DNA of 64,000 nucleotides, taken from NCBI RefSeq assembly GCF_023205095.1, contig NZ_CP046242.1, positions 1,601,001 through 1,665,000 on the forward strand, written 5' to 3'. This stretch comes from Bizionia sp. M204 (GTDB lineage: Bacteria; Bacteroidota; Bacteroidia; Flavobacteriales; Flavobacteriaceae). Below are positions 34,367 through 43,805 of the stretch, one piece after another; position 1 is the stretch's first letter, and each line of letters starts with the position of its first letter. Under the pieces are notes generated by a model. The model was not told where the DNA came from. It worked only from the letters and a program-made list of their open reading frames with translations, and ran no database searches. A program made the position numbers and the translations under genes.

Positions 34367-35697
34367 TAGTTCCATTTTTTTTGATTATTTTCTTTATTTA
34401 AAATCTCTTGTATTTTGCGTTCTTCCCATGTTTTACCATAACCAAACACGGCAAATGCATGAAACACTATACCCATACCCCAACCTAGCATTGGAAACCA
34501 AAACCATTGAAAACCCCAAGATGTTTTATAATTTAAAAAAATTAAAAAGGGAATAACGAGGCAGTAAGATATCAGGTTTCCATAAAACCCTTTTATTTCT
34601 TCTACCTGCTTTTTAGCTCGATAATAAGCTTCTTCTTTATTTGTAATTTCTTGTGGCTCCATAATTGTTATTTGTTTTGTAAGCATGGGTATTGAGACCT
34701 TGAACACCGATGACTCTTGATTAATAAATACTTTTTTAGTGGTTAAAAGCGAATAGCGTTCCGTTATATTACTCAACCCTACTCCACTACTCTTTTTTAA
34801 TACTTGTTTTGTTTGTAAGTTATTTTCGATTACCAAATTACCTTCGCGTTCATAAATTTTAATATGTAAAGGTTTGCTAGAAGTTACCATATTATGTTTT
34901 ACGGCATTTTCCAAGAGCAACTGAAGTGCTAATGGCACCACTTTGCTGTCCGGATTGGAAGCTTGATTTGGAATATCAAAAATAATACTGTCCTCAAAGC
35001 GCATTTTTAATAGCAGCATATACGTTCTAGCAAATTCTAATTCCGCATCAACAGATACTAAATCTTTGTTTTTTTGTTCTAAAACATAGCGATATATTTT
35101 TGATAAAGACGTTGTAAATTGTTGGGCGTTTTCTGGATTTTCTTCAATTAAACTAGATAGTACATTTAAACTATTAAACAGAAAATGCGGATCTAACTGG
35201 TTTTTAAGCGCATCAAATTTTGCGGTCTGGGTTTGTGCAACGATTTGAGATTCTTTAACCTTTTTTTCTTGAGATTGCTTATAAAAATAAACCGCATGAA
35301 ACGTAATTACAATGGTTAAGGTAATCCATAAACCAAAGGTATAACTCCTGTACGATTCATTGGCAATAAAGGTTTCAAAGCTTATACCCTCTAGTGCCAA
35401 GGCTTCAAACATATGCAAGAGAAATAAGCCAAAAAGCGTAATTATAACTGAACCAACAACACCTACCAGTATTCGTTTTAAACTCTCATCATCTTTCCAG
35501 TTACGCTTGCCTAAATATCCAAAAAAATACATGTTAGAAAATCCTAAAATAAAAGCATACAACTGATAAAACATAAGGTTTACAAGCAGATCATTAAAGC
35601 TATCAAACTCAAAACCACGAGATAATGCATTGCCAATCAAAAAAACCAAAACACCTATACCAACAGTGAGTAGTATATTTTTCATTAGTCTATTCAT
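34366..35697 (-). CDS. LytS-type sensor histidine kinase with C-terminal 2TM domain
   Basis: A 443-aa kinase with four N-terminal TM helices (about 7-150), a His-kinase domain whose phosphoacceptor is in LDPHFLFNSLNVL (about 188-200), an ATPase part with N-box LENAVKHN and glycine motif SGVGLSNITERY. It also has an extra C-terminal 2TM domain (about 350-443) with KKQVEEIKGFYGN and KTWEERKIQEI. Cognate regulator is at 33273-34028. The membrane-embedded tail after the catalytic domain is an uncommon layout and duplicates the neighbouring 2TM protein. Confidence 0.92.
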   Translation of the reverse strand: MNRLMKNILLTVGIGVLVFLIGNALSRGFEFDSFNDLLVNLMFYQLYAFILGFSNMYFFGYLGKRNWKDDESLKRILVGVVGSVIITLFGLFLLHMFEALALEGISFETFIANESYRSYTFGLWITLTIVITFHAVYFYKQSQEKKVKESQIVAQTQTAKFDALKNQLDPHFLFNSLNVLSSLIEENPENAQQFTTSLSKIYRYVLEQKNKDLVSVDAELEFARTYMLLLKMRFEDSIIFDIPNQASNPDSKVVPLALQLLLENAVKHNMVTSSKPLHIKIYEREGNLVIENNLQTKQVLKKSSGVGLSNITERYSLLTTKKVFINQESSVFKVSIPMLTKQITIMEPQEITNKEEAYYRAKKQVEEIKGFYGNLISYCLVIPFLIFLNYKTSWGFQWFWFPMLGWGMGIVFHAFAVFGYGKTWEERKIQEILNKENNQKKWN

Positions 35698-35724
35698 GAT
35701 GTCGTGGGTTATTGGTGTTTAATA

Positions 35725-36345
35725 TTATTTACAGTTAGCCAATACTTGTTCGGCACGTTCTTTCCCCCAACTTGGGTGAAAATCTGAAGCGGGTTTAAAG
35801 GTAACAAAAAGTTCTATGGCTCCAGCAATGTCTTCGCAGTACGGCTTGGTATCTTTACCAAAAAATTTGGCGCTACCCATTTCCCATTCTGCTTTATTAA
35901 GAACCACTCTTGGGTTTTTTGGATCTAGTTTATACGCTTGCTTATAAAGCTCATTTATTAAGGCGCTGTATTTCATGCCATACGTAGCACCATCAAAGGC
36001 CACCCAATTGGTATAAATTTGGGCTTGCATAACTAAAATTTCGGCATTATTTGGATTTATAGCTTTAGCCAAATCTATATAGTTTTGAGCTTTCTCTAAT
36101 TGAGAAGTCAATACACTAACATCCTTTTCTGTCCAACTTTTTAAACTGTTAATTTGCGCAATATAATAAGCAGGAAGCCATTCATCTGGTTCCGCATCTG
36201 CAATGCGCTCAAAAAGTTGTTCAGCCCCATTCATATTATCAGACTGCCACAAAGAAAAAGCCTTTGTCATGCCTTTTTCAAAATTAGTTTGACCTTGTGT
36301 TGCTAAGCCTAATAAAAGCGTGCACGTGATTATAAGTGATTTCAT
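35725..36345 (-). CDS. Secreted TPR-like protein upstream of the LytS/LytTR genes
   Basis: A 206-aa protein with a signal peptide (about 1-18, ending GLATQGQ) and helical TPR-like repeats (NMNGAEQLFERIADAEPDEW, YIDLAKAINPNNAEILVMQAQ). No enzyme motif. It lies 27 bp upstream of the sensor kinase on the same strand and is preceded by a 39-nt homopolymer, which places its promoter in unusual sequence. Probably an operon with the two-component genes. Confidence 0.75.
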   Translation of the reverse strand: MKSLIITCTLLLGLATQGQTNFEKGMTKAFSLWQSDNMNGAEQLFERIADAEPDEWLPAYYIAQINSLKSWTEKDVSVLTSQLEKAQNYIDLAKAINPNNAEILVMQAQIYTNWVAFDGATYGMKYSALINELYKQAYKLDPKNPRVVLNKAEWEMGSAKFFGKDTKPYCEDIAGAIELFVTFKPASDFHPSWGKERAEQVLANCK

Positions 36346-36391
36346 AAGATTGTGTTTTTATTTGATAGAGCAAATATGCGCCAGAAATAAG

Positions 36392-36465
<74 letters not shown>

Positions 36466-36493
36466 CTGTAAAAACGATAACCGACCAATACAA

Positions 36494-37219
36494 TTATTCA
36501 ATTTTAAAATTTATCGGAATACTATATGGCACTTTTACAGGCTTTCCGCGTTGTTTTCCTGGTTTCATAATTGGCAATAAACCTATTATGCGTTCCGCTT
36601 CTTTCTCTAATTGCGGATCTGGACCACGCGATCTAATATTACTTACTCGTCCTTGGGAATCAATAATAAACATGACATACACCTTCCCATGAATTCCTAA
36701 ATCTAGAGCTGATTCTGGATATTTGAAATGCTTTTGGATATGCTCGGTTATTTTCGCACTAAAACAATTACGCAACGCCACGTTATTTCCAGAACAACCA
36801 GGAAAAACAGGCACATCTTCTACAACGGAAAAAGGTACTGAAACCTCTTCTTCAATCTCTTCTACGATTACTTCGTCTACGGTTATTTCGCGCTCTTCAA
36901 TACGATCTTCCTGACCAGATTCCGAGCTTTCTATTATTGTTTCTTCAATCTCTTCGGTATCTTCTACTATGGTAATAACTTCAGGTATTGCAGCAGATGC
37001 AGGAGGTGGTGGCGGAGGCGTTGCTTCAAGATTAGTAATAGGAATATCGTCTTCAATCTCTTCTGTGAATATCAAGAGTTCTTGATTAATGTCTGGTTGG
37101 TCGTACGTGCGATACTCCAATCCACGCCAAGTAAAAAACAGCATGATATTAAGACCTACAGCAAAATAGATAGCGCTGTTGCGACCAATTTCTAAATTTG
37201 GATTTTTTTTGAGTTCCAT
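36494..37219 (-). CDS. tonB: TonB family energy-transducing protein
   Basis: A 241-aa protein with one N-terminal TM helix (about 15-32), a Pro run (PPPPPP near 70), a long Glu-rich periplasmic spacer, and a C-terminal TonB domain (about 155-241; KHFKYPESALDLGIHGKVYVMF). Pattern PVFPGC before the domain is typical of Bacteroidetes TonB proteins. It transmits the proton-motive force to outer-membrane receptors. An FNR-like palindrome lies 53 bp upstream. Confidence 0.92.
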   Translation of the reverse strand: MELKKNPNLEIGRNSAIYFAVGLNIMLFFTWRGLEYRTYDQPDINQELLIFTEEIEDDIPITNLEATPPPPPPASAAIPEVITIVEDTEEIEETIIESSESGQEDRIEEREITVDEVIVEEIEEEVSVPFSVVEDVPVFPGCSGNNVALRNCFSAKITEHIQKHFKYPESALDLGIHGKVYVMFIIDSQGRVSNIRSRGPDPQLEKEAERIIGLLPIMKPGKQRGKPVKVPYSIPINFKIE

Positions 37220-37271
37220 AATTTCTAGAGTTTAACTGAAATTAAATTACTCCAAATACCTGTAAAAAACT

Positions 37272-37285
37272 ATGATTTAAATCAT
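37272..37285. promoter_or_regulatory. FNR-like palindrome upstream of tonB
   Basis: ATGATTTAAATCAT is a perfect 14-bp inverted repeat of the same type as those at hemN and ccoS. At the expected 33-bp spacing the minus strand reads TAATTTAA, only a partial -7 box, so function here is less certain. Confidence 0.6.
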
Positions 37286-37323
37286 GTTTTACACTGTATA
37301 CCAAATAGTTAAATAATAATTGT

Positions 37324-39477
37324 TTACAAATTATTTAATTGATTATCTGTTCCTTTTTCACTAATTGTCCAGAAAAACCCAATAAAGAAAAACTGATCTG
37401 CGGCCGGTTTTAATGCACGACTTGCAAAGTTTCCAGTAACATCTGGTGAGTTGGCATACTGATATCCGTTAATATTATTAAAACCCAATGCATTATTAAC
37501 AGATACATATAGTATTTTTTGTGGTGTTACTAAATACGCCCAATTCAAACTTAAACTGTTATAACTTTTTGTTTTTTGATTTAAAAACCCGTCTAAATTT
37601 GGATTGGTATAAGTCCGTCCAGAAGCAAAATTATAGCTTAAACCAATCTGACTTTTCCAGTTTTCAACCCAATATTTGCCTATTATGGAAAGATTATGAG
37701 TGTTTGCAAAATTTGGTGTAGCAGGTTCTAGGTAATTTAAATAGTCGCGCTCGCTATCTAAAAAACTATAACTTACCCAATAGTCGATATTTTTTAAGCT
37801 TTTGTTATCACGCCAAAATAAATCGATCCCTTTAGCAAAAGCAAAACCCTGATTATTAAAATCACTATTAAGACCCACAAATTCCGTGTTATATTTTATT
37901 AGGTTCTTATAATCCTTATAAAAAGCCTCAGCCCTAAAAATTTGACCATCACGATTTAATTGATAATTCAATATATAATGCGTTGTTTTTTGAGCTTGCA
38001 AATCCTGTTCAAACTTTAAAATACTACTATCCGGATTCTGATAAAAATTACCATAAGCCCAAGATATTTGACTGTTTTTAGATGTTTTATAAGCCAATGA
38101 CAAACGAGGCGATATTGTAACTTCATTAAACAACCCACTGTATTCTAATCTTAACCCACCTTTTAAAGCGAATTTTTTTGAAAATATAACATCCGCTTCT
38201 GTAAAGGCTGCCGAAATATTATTTTTAAATCCATAGGATAATTTATCCGTTACAGGACTTTCATATTTCTCATTGAAGTCTGTGGAAAAATATTCAGCAC
38301 CTACATGAAGTTTAAAACGATTGCTAAATCGGCGTTTCAATTTAAATTTTGCATGAACGGCATTTTCAGTATCATTAATATCATCTAAAAAAACTTGAAT
38401 ATCATTATGAGCATACGTATAACTTAACCCTCCAAAAATTGTCCAATTATCCGAAAGTACGCCTCGGTACGAACCATTAAAATAAAGGTTGTTATTTTTT
38501 AGTTTGTAGTAAACACCTTCTGGAGCATTGATGTCTTCTTGTGTTAGCGCAAAACCACCTGATTCAAATGCGGTATATAATTTCAGTATACCTGAATTGA
38601 ACGGACGTCTAAAAACAGCTTCACCGGAACCACCATTAAATGGTTTATCCCATTCATTTCTATCGGGAAATACAGCAGTATAAGGCGCCAAGTTAATATA
38701 GGAACCATTAACACTTAAGGAACTCTTTTCCCATTTTTTAGTATGACCTAAAGAGCCACCAACACTCATGATTCCTATATCTGTTTTATTTTGTTCTGGT
38801 TCATGAATCGTGTTTAAGAGAAGTACACTTGATAATGCTTGGCCATATTCGGCAGAGTAACCACCTGTTGAAAAGGTGATTCCATCAAAAAGAAACGGTG
38901 AATATCTACCGCGCGTGGGAATATTATTTGTTGTTGGTGTATAGGGTGTAAATACCCGAATGCCATCAATAAATATTTGCGTTTCATTGGCATCACCTCC
39001 GCGCACAAATAAGCGGCCATCTTCCGCAACTGTAGTCGTTCCTGGCAATGTTTGCAAGGCGCCAACAAAGTCACCCACTGCACTAGCCGTTGTAACTACA
39101 TCCAAGGGTTTTAAAACGGATACTTTACTATTATCGCCAGCTTCAAACGTACCTGCTGAAATAACCACCGTATCCAAAGCATTAACATCTTCACGTAATT
39201 TAATGGTAATAGTTATAAACATCGAAACGTCTGCTTCTAATTTATAAGTCTCATAAGATAGAAAGGACACAATTAATGTTTGTAGTCCAGTTTCTGAAGT
39301 TTGAAAATGAAATTCACCCATAGCGTTGGATGTTGTGCCATCATAGCTCCCTTCAATATATACGTTAGCACCTTCTATAGGAATATTTTTAGAATCTAGA
39401 ACGGTTCCACTTATTTCAACTTGCGAAAAGGCTGAATAGGATATTAAGGATAGTAGAATGATGTAAACAGTTTTCAT
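37324..39477 (-). CDS. TonB-dependent receptor with carboxypeptidase-like domain
   Basis: A 717-aa outer-membrane receptor with a signal peptide (about 1-18), a CarboxypepD-regulatory-like domain (about 20-95), a plug (DGRLFVRGGDANETQIFIDG) and a beta-barrel. It lacks the Met/Cys-rich plug motif of the NosA-like receptor, and its ligand cannot be told. It lies upstream of tonB on the same strand (105 bp gap), separated by the FNR-like site, so the two may be transcribed separately. Confidence 0.88.
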   Translation of the reverse strand: MKTVYIILLSLISYSAFSQVEISGTVLDSKNIPIEGANVYIEGSYDGTTSNAMGEFHFQTSETGLQTLIVSFLSYETYKLEADVSMFITITIKLREDVNALDTVVISAGTFEAGDNSKVSVLKPLDVVTTASAVGDFVGALQTLPGTTTVAEDGRLFVRGGDANETQIFIDGIRVFTPYTPTTNNIPTRGRYSPFLFDGITFSTGGYSAEYGQALSSVLLLNTIHEPEQNKTDIGIMSVGGSLGHTKKWEKSSLSVNGSYINLAPYTAVFPDRNEWDKPFNGGSGEAVFRRPFNSGILKLYTAFESGGFALTQEDINAPEGVYYKLKNNNLYFNGSYRGVLSDNWTIFGGLSYTYAHNDIQVFLDDINDTENAVHAKFKLKRRFSNRFKLHVGAEYFSTDFNEKYESPVTDKLSYGFKNNISAAFTEADVIFSKKFALKGGLRLEYSGLFNEVTISPRLSLAYKTSKNSQISWAYGNFYQNPDSSILKFEQDLQAQKTTHYILNYQLNRDGQIFRAEAFYKDYKNLIKYNTEFVGLNSDFNNQGFAFAKGIDLFWRDNKSLKNIDYWVSYSFLDSERDYLNYLEPATPNFANTHNLSIIGKYWVENWKSQIGLSYNFASGRTYTNPNLDGFLNQKTKSYNSLSLNWAYLVTPQKILYVSVNNALGFNNINGYQYANSPDVTGNFASRALKPAADQFFFIGFFWTISEKGTDNQLNNL

Positions 39478-39659
39478 ATTCGTTGGCTTTCATGTTTGAT
39501 ACAACAAATATGAATCTACCCATAACATTTTAAAAAATATTTGGACTCAATTGTAAATTTTAATAGCTGAAATGTAAAATGCCACTGATACTAATAATAA
39601 AATGCTATTTTAGTATCCTGCCAAAAATTTAAACTATCTTATTTCTAACAACTCTAAAT

Positions 39660-40325
39660 ATGAAATTAACCAAATTTGAAAAATCATTTATCATCCTTTT
39701 TTGTTTCATATTGATAGCGGAAATTCAAACGGGAATGTCCTATCCATTCTTACATTATTTTGCAAAGCCCGCCTTACTAGTTTCAATAATTATATTTTAT
39801 TACAAACAAAATACTTCCATCGCCAATAAGATAAAACAGCTTACTTTTGGTGCTTTAATCTTCTCTTTATTGGGTGATATTCTATTGATGTTTGCAGACA
39901 AATCTGATCACTTTTTCACGCTTGGATTGGTCGCTTTTTTAACCGCTCATATTCTCTATATTTTGGTGTTTTTAAAACGAAGAAATACCGATAAAAAACC
40001 CTATCTTTTTAGTGTTATTTTACTCGTATATGGCGGACTACTTTTTTACTTTTTGAAGGATAATTTAGGCGATATGTTAATACCTGTTATTGTATATATG
40101 CTAGTTATTTTAACCATGGGAACAACAGCGTATTTGCGAAAAGGAGAAGTGCCAAATGTTAGTTATATATTGGTTTTTGTAGGCGCTATTTTATTTATGA
40201 TTTCTGACAGTTTACTCGCTTTAAATAAATTTTATGAGCCCTTGCCATTTTCAAATATAAGTATTATGTTTACATACGCTTTTGCACAACTTTGTATTAT
40301 TTTTGGACTCCTAAAAGAGCGATAG
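39660..40325 (+). CDS. Lysoplasmalogenase family protein (YhhN)
   Basis: A 221-aa integral membrane protein with about eight TM helices and the YhhN/TMEM86 signatures LLGDILLMFADKSDHFFTLGL (about 73-93) and FMISDSLLALNKF (about 178-190), whose aspartates are likely catalytic. The family hydrolyses the vinyl-ether bond of lysoplasmalogens. Stands alone between two minus-strand genes. Confidence 0.88.
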   Translation: MKLTKFEKSFIILFCFILIAEIQTGMSYPFLHYFAKPALLVSIIIFYYKQNTSIANKIKQLTFGALIFSLLGDILLMFADKSDHFFTLGLVAFLTAHILYILVFLKRRNTDKKPYLFSVILLVYGGLLFYFLKDNLGDMLIPVIVYMLVILTMGTTAYLRKGEVPNVSYILVFVGAILFMISDSLLALNKFYEPLPFSNISIMFTYAFAQLCIIFGLLKER

Positions 40326-40387
40326 ATTTTCCTTATAATAGACAGTTAAAACACTAATATCCAAATTATTAAAAACACTTTATTAAA

Positions 40388-41668
40388 CTATTTATTTAAC
40401 TTATTGAATGGTCTAATAATTAAGCGTGCTGCTTTGTCAAAATTGATATAATTATAGGTCCAATTGAAGAAAACTACCACTCTATTTCTAAAGCCTACTA
40501 ACGCCATCAGGTGAATAAACATCCAAACAAACCAAGCTGAAAATCCAGAAAATTTTAAAGAACCTAAATCCACAACCGCTTTATTTCTTCCTATAGTTGC
40601 CATGGAACCTTTGTCATTATATTTGAATTTCTTCATAGGTTTATTTCCTATTAATTTTATAATATTTTTAGCAAATAATTGGCCTTGCTGGATGGCAGGT
40701 TGCGCCACTTGAGGATGTCCTTTTGGATAGGCTTCCGTTTCCATATAAGCAATGTCTCCAAGCGCAAAAATATGAGGGTAATTTTCTACCTGATTATACC
40801 CATTTACCCGGTACCGATTTAACTTTTCAAAAAGCGCATCAGAAGCTAAACCTTTCACTGGATTTCCAGTAACACCTGCCGCCCAAATTAAGGTTTCAGA
40901 TTCTAATTCTAAATCTGTATTTGTTTCTACTTTTTTTCCATCGTAATTTTTAACAAACGTATTACAGTGAATTGTAACACCTAATTTATTAAGAAATTCA
41001 GCGGCCTTTTTGGATGCATGTTTACTCATTGGCGGCAATAATCTATCACCTCCCTCCAAAAGATGAATTTGCATATCGTGTGCATTCAAATCATGATAAT
41101 CTTTTGGGACAATGTTATTTTTTAATTCAGCAATAGCGCCAGCTAATTCCACACCTGTTGGCCCACCTCCTACAATTACAAAATTCAAAAAGGCATGGCG
41201 TTCCTCAACCGTTTTTGCAATAGTTGCTTTTTCTAAATTTTGAAGTATTAAACTTCTAATATTTAAGGCTTGCGGAACCGTTTTCATAGGCATGCTATAG
41301 GTTTCTACATCCTTATTGCCAAAATAATTAGTTTTCGTTCCCGTAGCCAACACCAAATAATCAAAGGACAAATTACCTATTGATGTTTGTATGGTATGCG
41401 CTTCCGCATCTATTGTTTGGACTTCCGCTAACCTAAAAAAGATATTTTGGGACGATTTGATAATTTTGCGAAGTGGATATGCTATGGAGTCAGGCTCCAA
41501 ACCTGAACTTGATACTTGGTATAATAGCGGCTGAAAAGTATGATAGTTTCTTTTGTCTATTAAAACAACTTGAACCGGTTTATTTTTCAAGGATTTCACC
41601 AGATTAACACCGGCAAATCCACCGCCAACAATCACTAACCTTGGAAGTTTAGATTCAGGAATATTCAT
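40388..41668 (-). CDS. ndh: Type II NADH:quinone oxidoreductase (NDH-2)
   Basis: A 426-aa flavoprotein with an FAD-binding GGGFAGVNLVKSL motif (about 15-27), an NADH-binding VGGGPTGVELAGAIAEL motif (about 165-181), the ALGDIAYM FAD motif near 305 and a C-terminal amphipathic membrane anchor (FSAWFVWMFIHLMALVGF). It feeds electrons from NADH to quinone without pumping protons. A TATATTTG-type box lies about 30 bp upstream on the minus strand. Confidence 0.93.
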   Translation of the reverse strand: MNIPESKLPRLVIVGGGFAGVNLVKSLKNKPVQVVLIDKRNYHTFQPLLYQVSSSGLEPDSIAYPLRKIIKSSQNIFFRLAEVQTIDAEAHTIQTSIGNLSFDYLVLATGTKTNYFGNKDVETYSMPMKTVPQALNIRSLILQNLEKATIAKTVEERHAFLNFVIVGGGPTGVELAGAIAELKNNIVPKDYHDLNAHDMQIHLLEGGDRLLPPMSKHASKKAAEFLNKLGVTIHCNTFVKNYDGKKVETNTDLELESETLIWAAGVTGNPVKGLASDALFEKLNRYRVNGYNQVENYPHIFALGDIAYMETEAYPKGHPQVAQPAIQQGQLFAKNIIKLIGNKPMKKFKYNDKGSMATIGRNKAVVDLGSLKFSGFSAWFVWMFIHLMALVGFRNRVVVFFNWTYNYINFDKAARLIIRPFNKLNK

Positions 41669-41798
41669 AAATAAAATGGATACGTTTCAGATATACAAAT
41701 ATAAACCTTAACAATTTAATTGGCTATTTTTGAATAATATTTGTATTCCCTGTAACTTTTTAATATTTATGCTACTTATACAGTACTAAACCATCAAT

Positions 41799-42293
41799 TT
41801 GAGCCAATCATTAGAACATAGTTTTGTTGAACAGCTTGAGGCAAATCAAAATATTGTGCATAAAGTGTGTAGACTCTACACCAATAACCAAGATGCTCAT
41901 AATGATTTGTTTCAAGAAATTACCATACAACTTTGGAAAGCTTTTCCAAAATTCCGTGGTGACTCAAAATTCAGTACTTGGATGTATCGTGTAGCACTGA
42001 ATACCGCTATAACACTGTATAGAAAGAAAAAGCGCAGAATAAAGACACAAGAGTTTGAAAGCATTGAATTCAAAATAAAAGCAGAGGAATATGATGATAC
42101 CGAAGAGCAACAATTAAAATTACTTTACAATGCTGTTAAAGAACTGAATGATATTGAAAAAGCATTGGTGTTTTTATATTTAGAAGAAAAAAATTACAAA
42201 GAAATAAGTGAAACAATGGGAATTAGCGAAGTAAATGCACGTGTAAAAATGAATCGCATAAAAACGAAGCTTAAAACCATTTTAAATCCGTAA
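41799..42293 (+). CDS. ECF RNA polymerase sigma factor
   Basis: A 164-aa sigma factor with region 2 (DLFQEITIQLWKAFPKFRGDSKFSTWMYRVALN, about 33-66 in parts) and region 4 (LEEKNYKEISETMGISEVNARVKMNR, about 128-153 in parts). The start is TTG at 41799: an in-frame stop lies 12 bp upstream and no early ATG exists. It is followed after 4 bp by a membrane protein that likely regulates it. Confidence 0.9.
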   Translation: MSQSLEHSFVEQLEANQNIVHKVCRLYTNNQDAHNDLFQEITIQLWKAFPKFRGDSKFSTWMYRVALNTAITLYRKKKRRIKTQEFESIEFKIKAEEYDDTEEQQLKLLYNAVKELNDIEKALVFLYLEEKNYKEISETMGISEVNARVKMNRIKTKLKTILNP

Positions 42294-42297
42294 CCTT

Positions 42298-42939
42298 ATG
42301 GATGAATTAGAATTATTAAAAAAAGACTGGAAAAAGGATAACAATACCTATCCTAAAGTGTCCTATAATGATATTTATAAGATGATTTTAAAAAGGTCGT
42401 CGTCCATTGTAAAGTGGATATTTATCATTAGTCTATTAGAATTTATTTTCTGGCTTGTTATATCCTTTGCATTAAAAGATAGCAAAAGCATGGAACGTTA
42501 CAATAGCTATGACGCTGATTATGTTATTATACCGCTTACCGTATTTGGCTATATTATTCTAGCGTATTTTTTCGTCATGTTTTTTAAAAACTACCGAACT
42601 ATTTCTGTTACGGATAGTGCAAAAAAACTTATGGAAAACATTTTAAAAACACGTCAGACGGTAAAACGCTACGTAGCTTTTAATCTCCTTTACTTAATAT
42701 TATCCGTTGTTATTGTACTATTTGTAGAGTTTGACCAAGATCAAGAACTTATTAATCTGGCAAACAGTGCAGCAGCAAGTGGAGAAGCATTTAAGTTCTA
42801 CACCATTTTTACTTTAACCGTGTTGGTGCTTTTAGTTGCTGTTATACTTACCTTACTCCTCTTTTATTGGTTAGTTTACGGTATTTTACTGCGAAGTTTA
42901 AATAAGAATTACAAGGAACTAAAAAAATTAGACTTATAA
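42298..42939 (+). CDS. Membrane protein paired with the ECF sigma factor (possible regulator)
   Basis: A 213-aa protein with a short N-terminal cytoplasmic segment (LELLKKDWKKDNNTYPKVSYNDIYKM) and four TM helices (about 40-60, 78-98, 122-140, 160-195). The N-terminal segment resembles those of flavobacterial membrane proteins that partner ECF sigma factors. Anti-sigma activity is inferred from the 4-bp spacing only. Confidence 0.7.
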   Translation: MDELELLKKDWKKDNNTYPKVSYNDIYKMILKRSSSIVKWIFIISLLEFIFWLVISFALKDSKSMERYNSYDADYVIIPLTVFGYIILAYFFVMFFKNYRTISVTDSAKKLMENILKTRQTVKRYVAFNLLYLILSVVIVLFVEFDQDQELINLANSAAASGEAFKFYTIFTLTVLVLLVAVILTLLLFYWLVYGILLRSLNKNYKELKKLDL

Positions 42940-42941
42940 AT

Positions 42942-43754
42942 TTACGGATTATTAGGACGCCATTTTCGCATTTCATTTAAAGCTTCTTCAGCTTCTAAAA
43001 CATCTTGTGGAATTACCTTTAAAAAGGAAGGATGTTGCTCTATAGCAAATTCAATTTTTTCAACTATTTCAGCTATGGAATCATTTTCGTAATCAATCTG
43101 TAATGGCTCTTTAATTTCTAATGTTTGCAGAATATTTTTCTTCTTAACACGAAGCCCTTTTTTATCAAACGAACGCCTAAAACCATCAATAACGATAGGT
43201 ACAACAACTGGCTTGTAATGCTTAATAATATGCGCTGTTCCTTTTCTAATAGGTTTAAAAGGTGTTGTAGTACCTTGTGGAAAGGTAATAACCCAACCAT
43301 CATCTAAAGCAGTTTTGATAGCTGAAATATCGCTCATTTTTACTTGGCGATTTACATCTTCTCCTTTTGCGCGCCAGGTGCGCTCAATACTAATAGAACC
43401 AGCATAAGCCATTATTTTAGGAAGCAAACCTGATTTCATGGTTTCTTTAGCAGCTACATAATAAATGTTCATTTTTGGATTCCATAAATATCCTACGTTT
43501 TTTATAGAATCGTCTCGGTCACTTAAACTCGCATTAAAAACATGGAACATAGCCACCACATCAGCAAAATAGGTTTGATGGTTAGATATGAACAACACAT
43601 TATTATCTGGCAGATTTCTAATAATTTCAGATCCTTCAATTTTAAGTTCATTAAAACCTCTAAATCGCCTATGAGTAAGCGCGCCTAGAATTCTAATAAC
43701 CCATTTTTTTAAAATGAGATAATGACCAAAAGGATTTTGTTTAAACAATCCCAT
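42942..43754 (-). CDS. 1-acyl-sn-glycerol-3-phosphate acyltransferase (PlsC family)
   Basis: A 270-aa acyltransferase with the catalytic NHQTYFAD (HxxxxD, about 58-65) and the substrate motif FPQGTTTP (about 155-162), plus PVVVPIVIDGFRR. It would acylate lysophosphatidate in phospholipid synthesis. Convergent with the ECF pair with only 2 bp between stop codons. Confidence 0.88.
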   Translation of the reverse strand: MGLFKQNPFGHYLILKKWVIRILGALTHRRFRGFNELKIEGSEIIRNLPDNNVLFISNHQTYFADVVAMFHVFNASLSDRDDSIKNVGYLWNPKMNIYYVAAKETMKSGLLPKIMAYAGSISIERTWRAKGEDVNRQVKMSDISAIKTALDDGWVITFPQGTTTPFKPIRKGTAHIIKHYKPVVVPIVIDGFRRSFDKKGLRVKKKNILQTLEIKEPLQIDYENDSIAEIVEKIEFAIEQHPSFLKVIPQDVLEAEEALNEMRKWRPNNP

Positions 43755-43805
43755 ACGTATAATTTAAAACTGGTTTAAGATTACAAATGTAATAAAACTG
43801 TCCGT

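Noticed and set aside
38814-39247. Frames on either strand within the TonB receptor at 37324-39477
   Set aside because: They overlap the plug and regulatory-like domain of the receptor and show no independent features.
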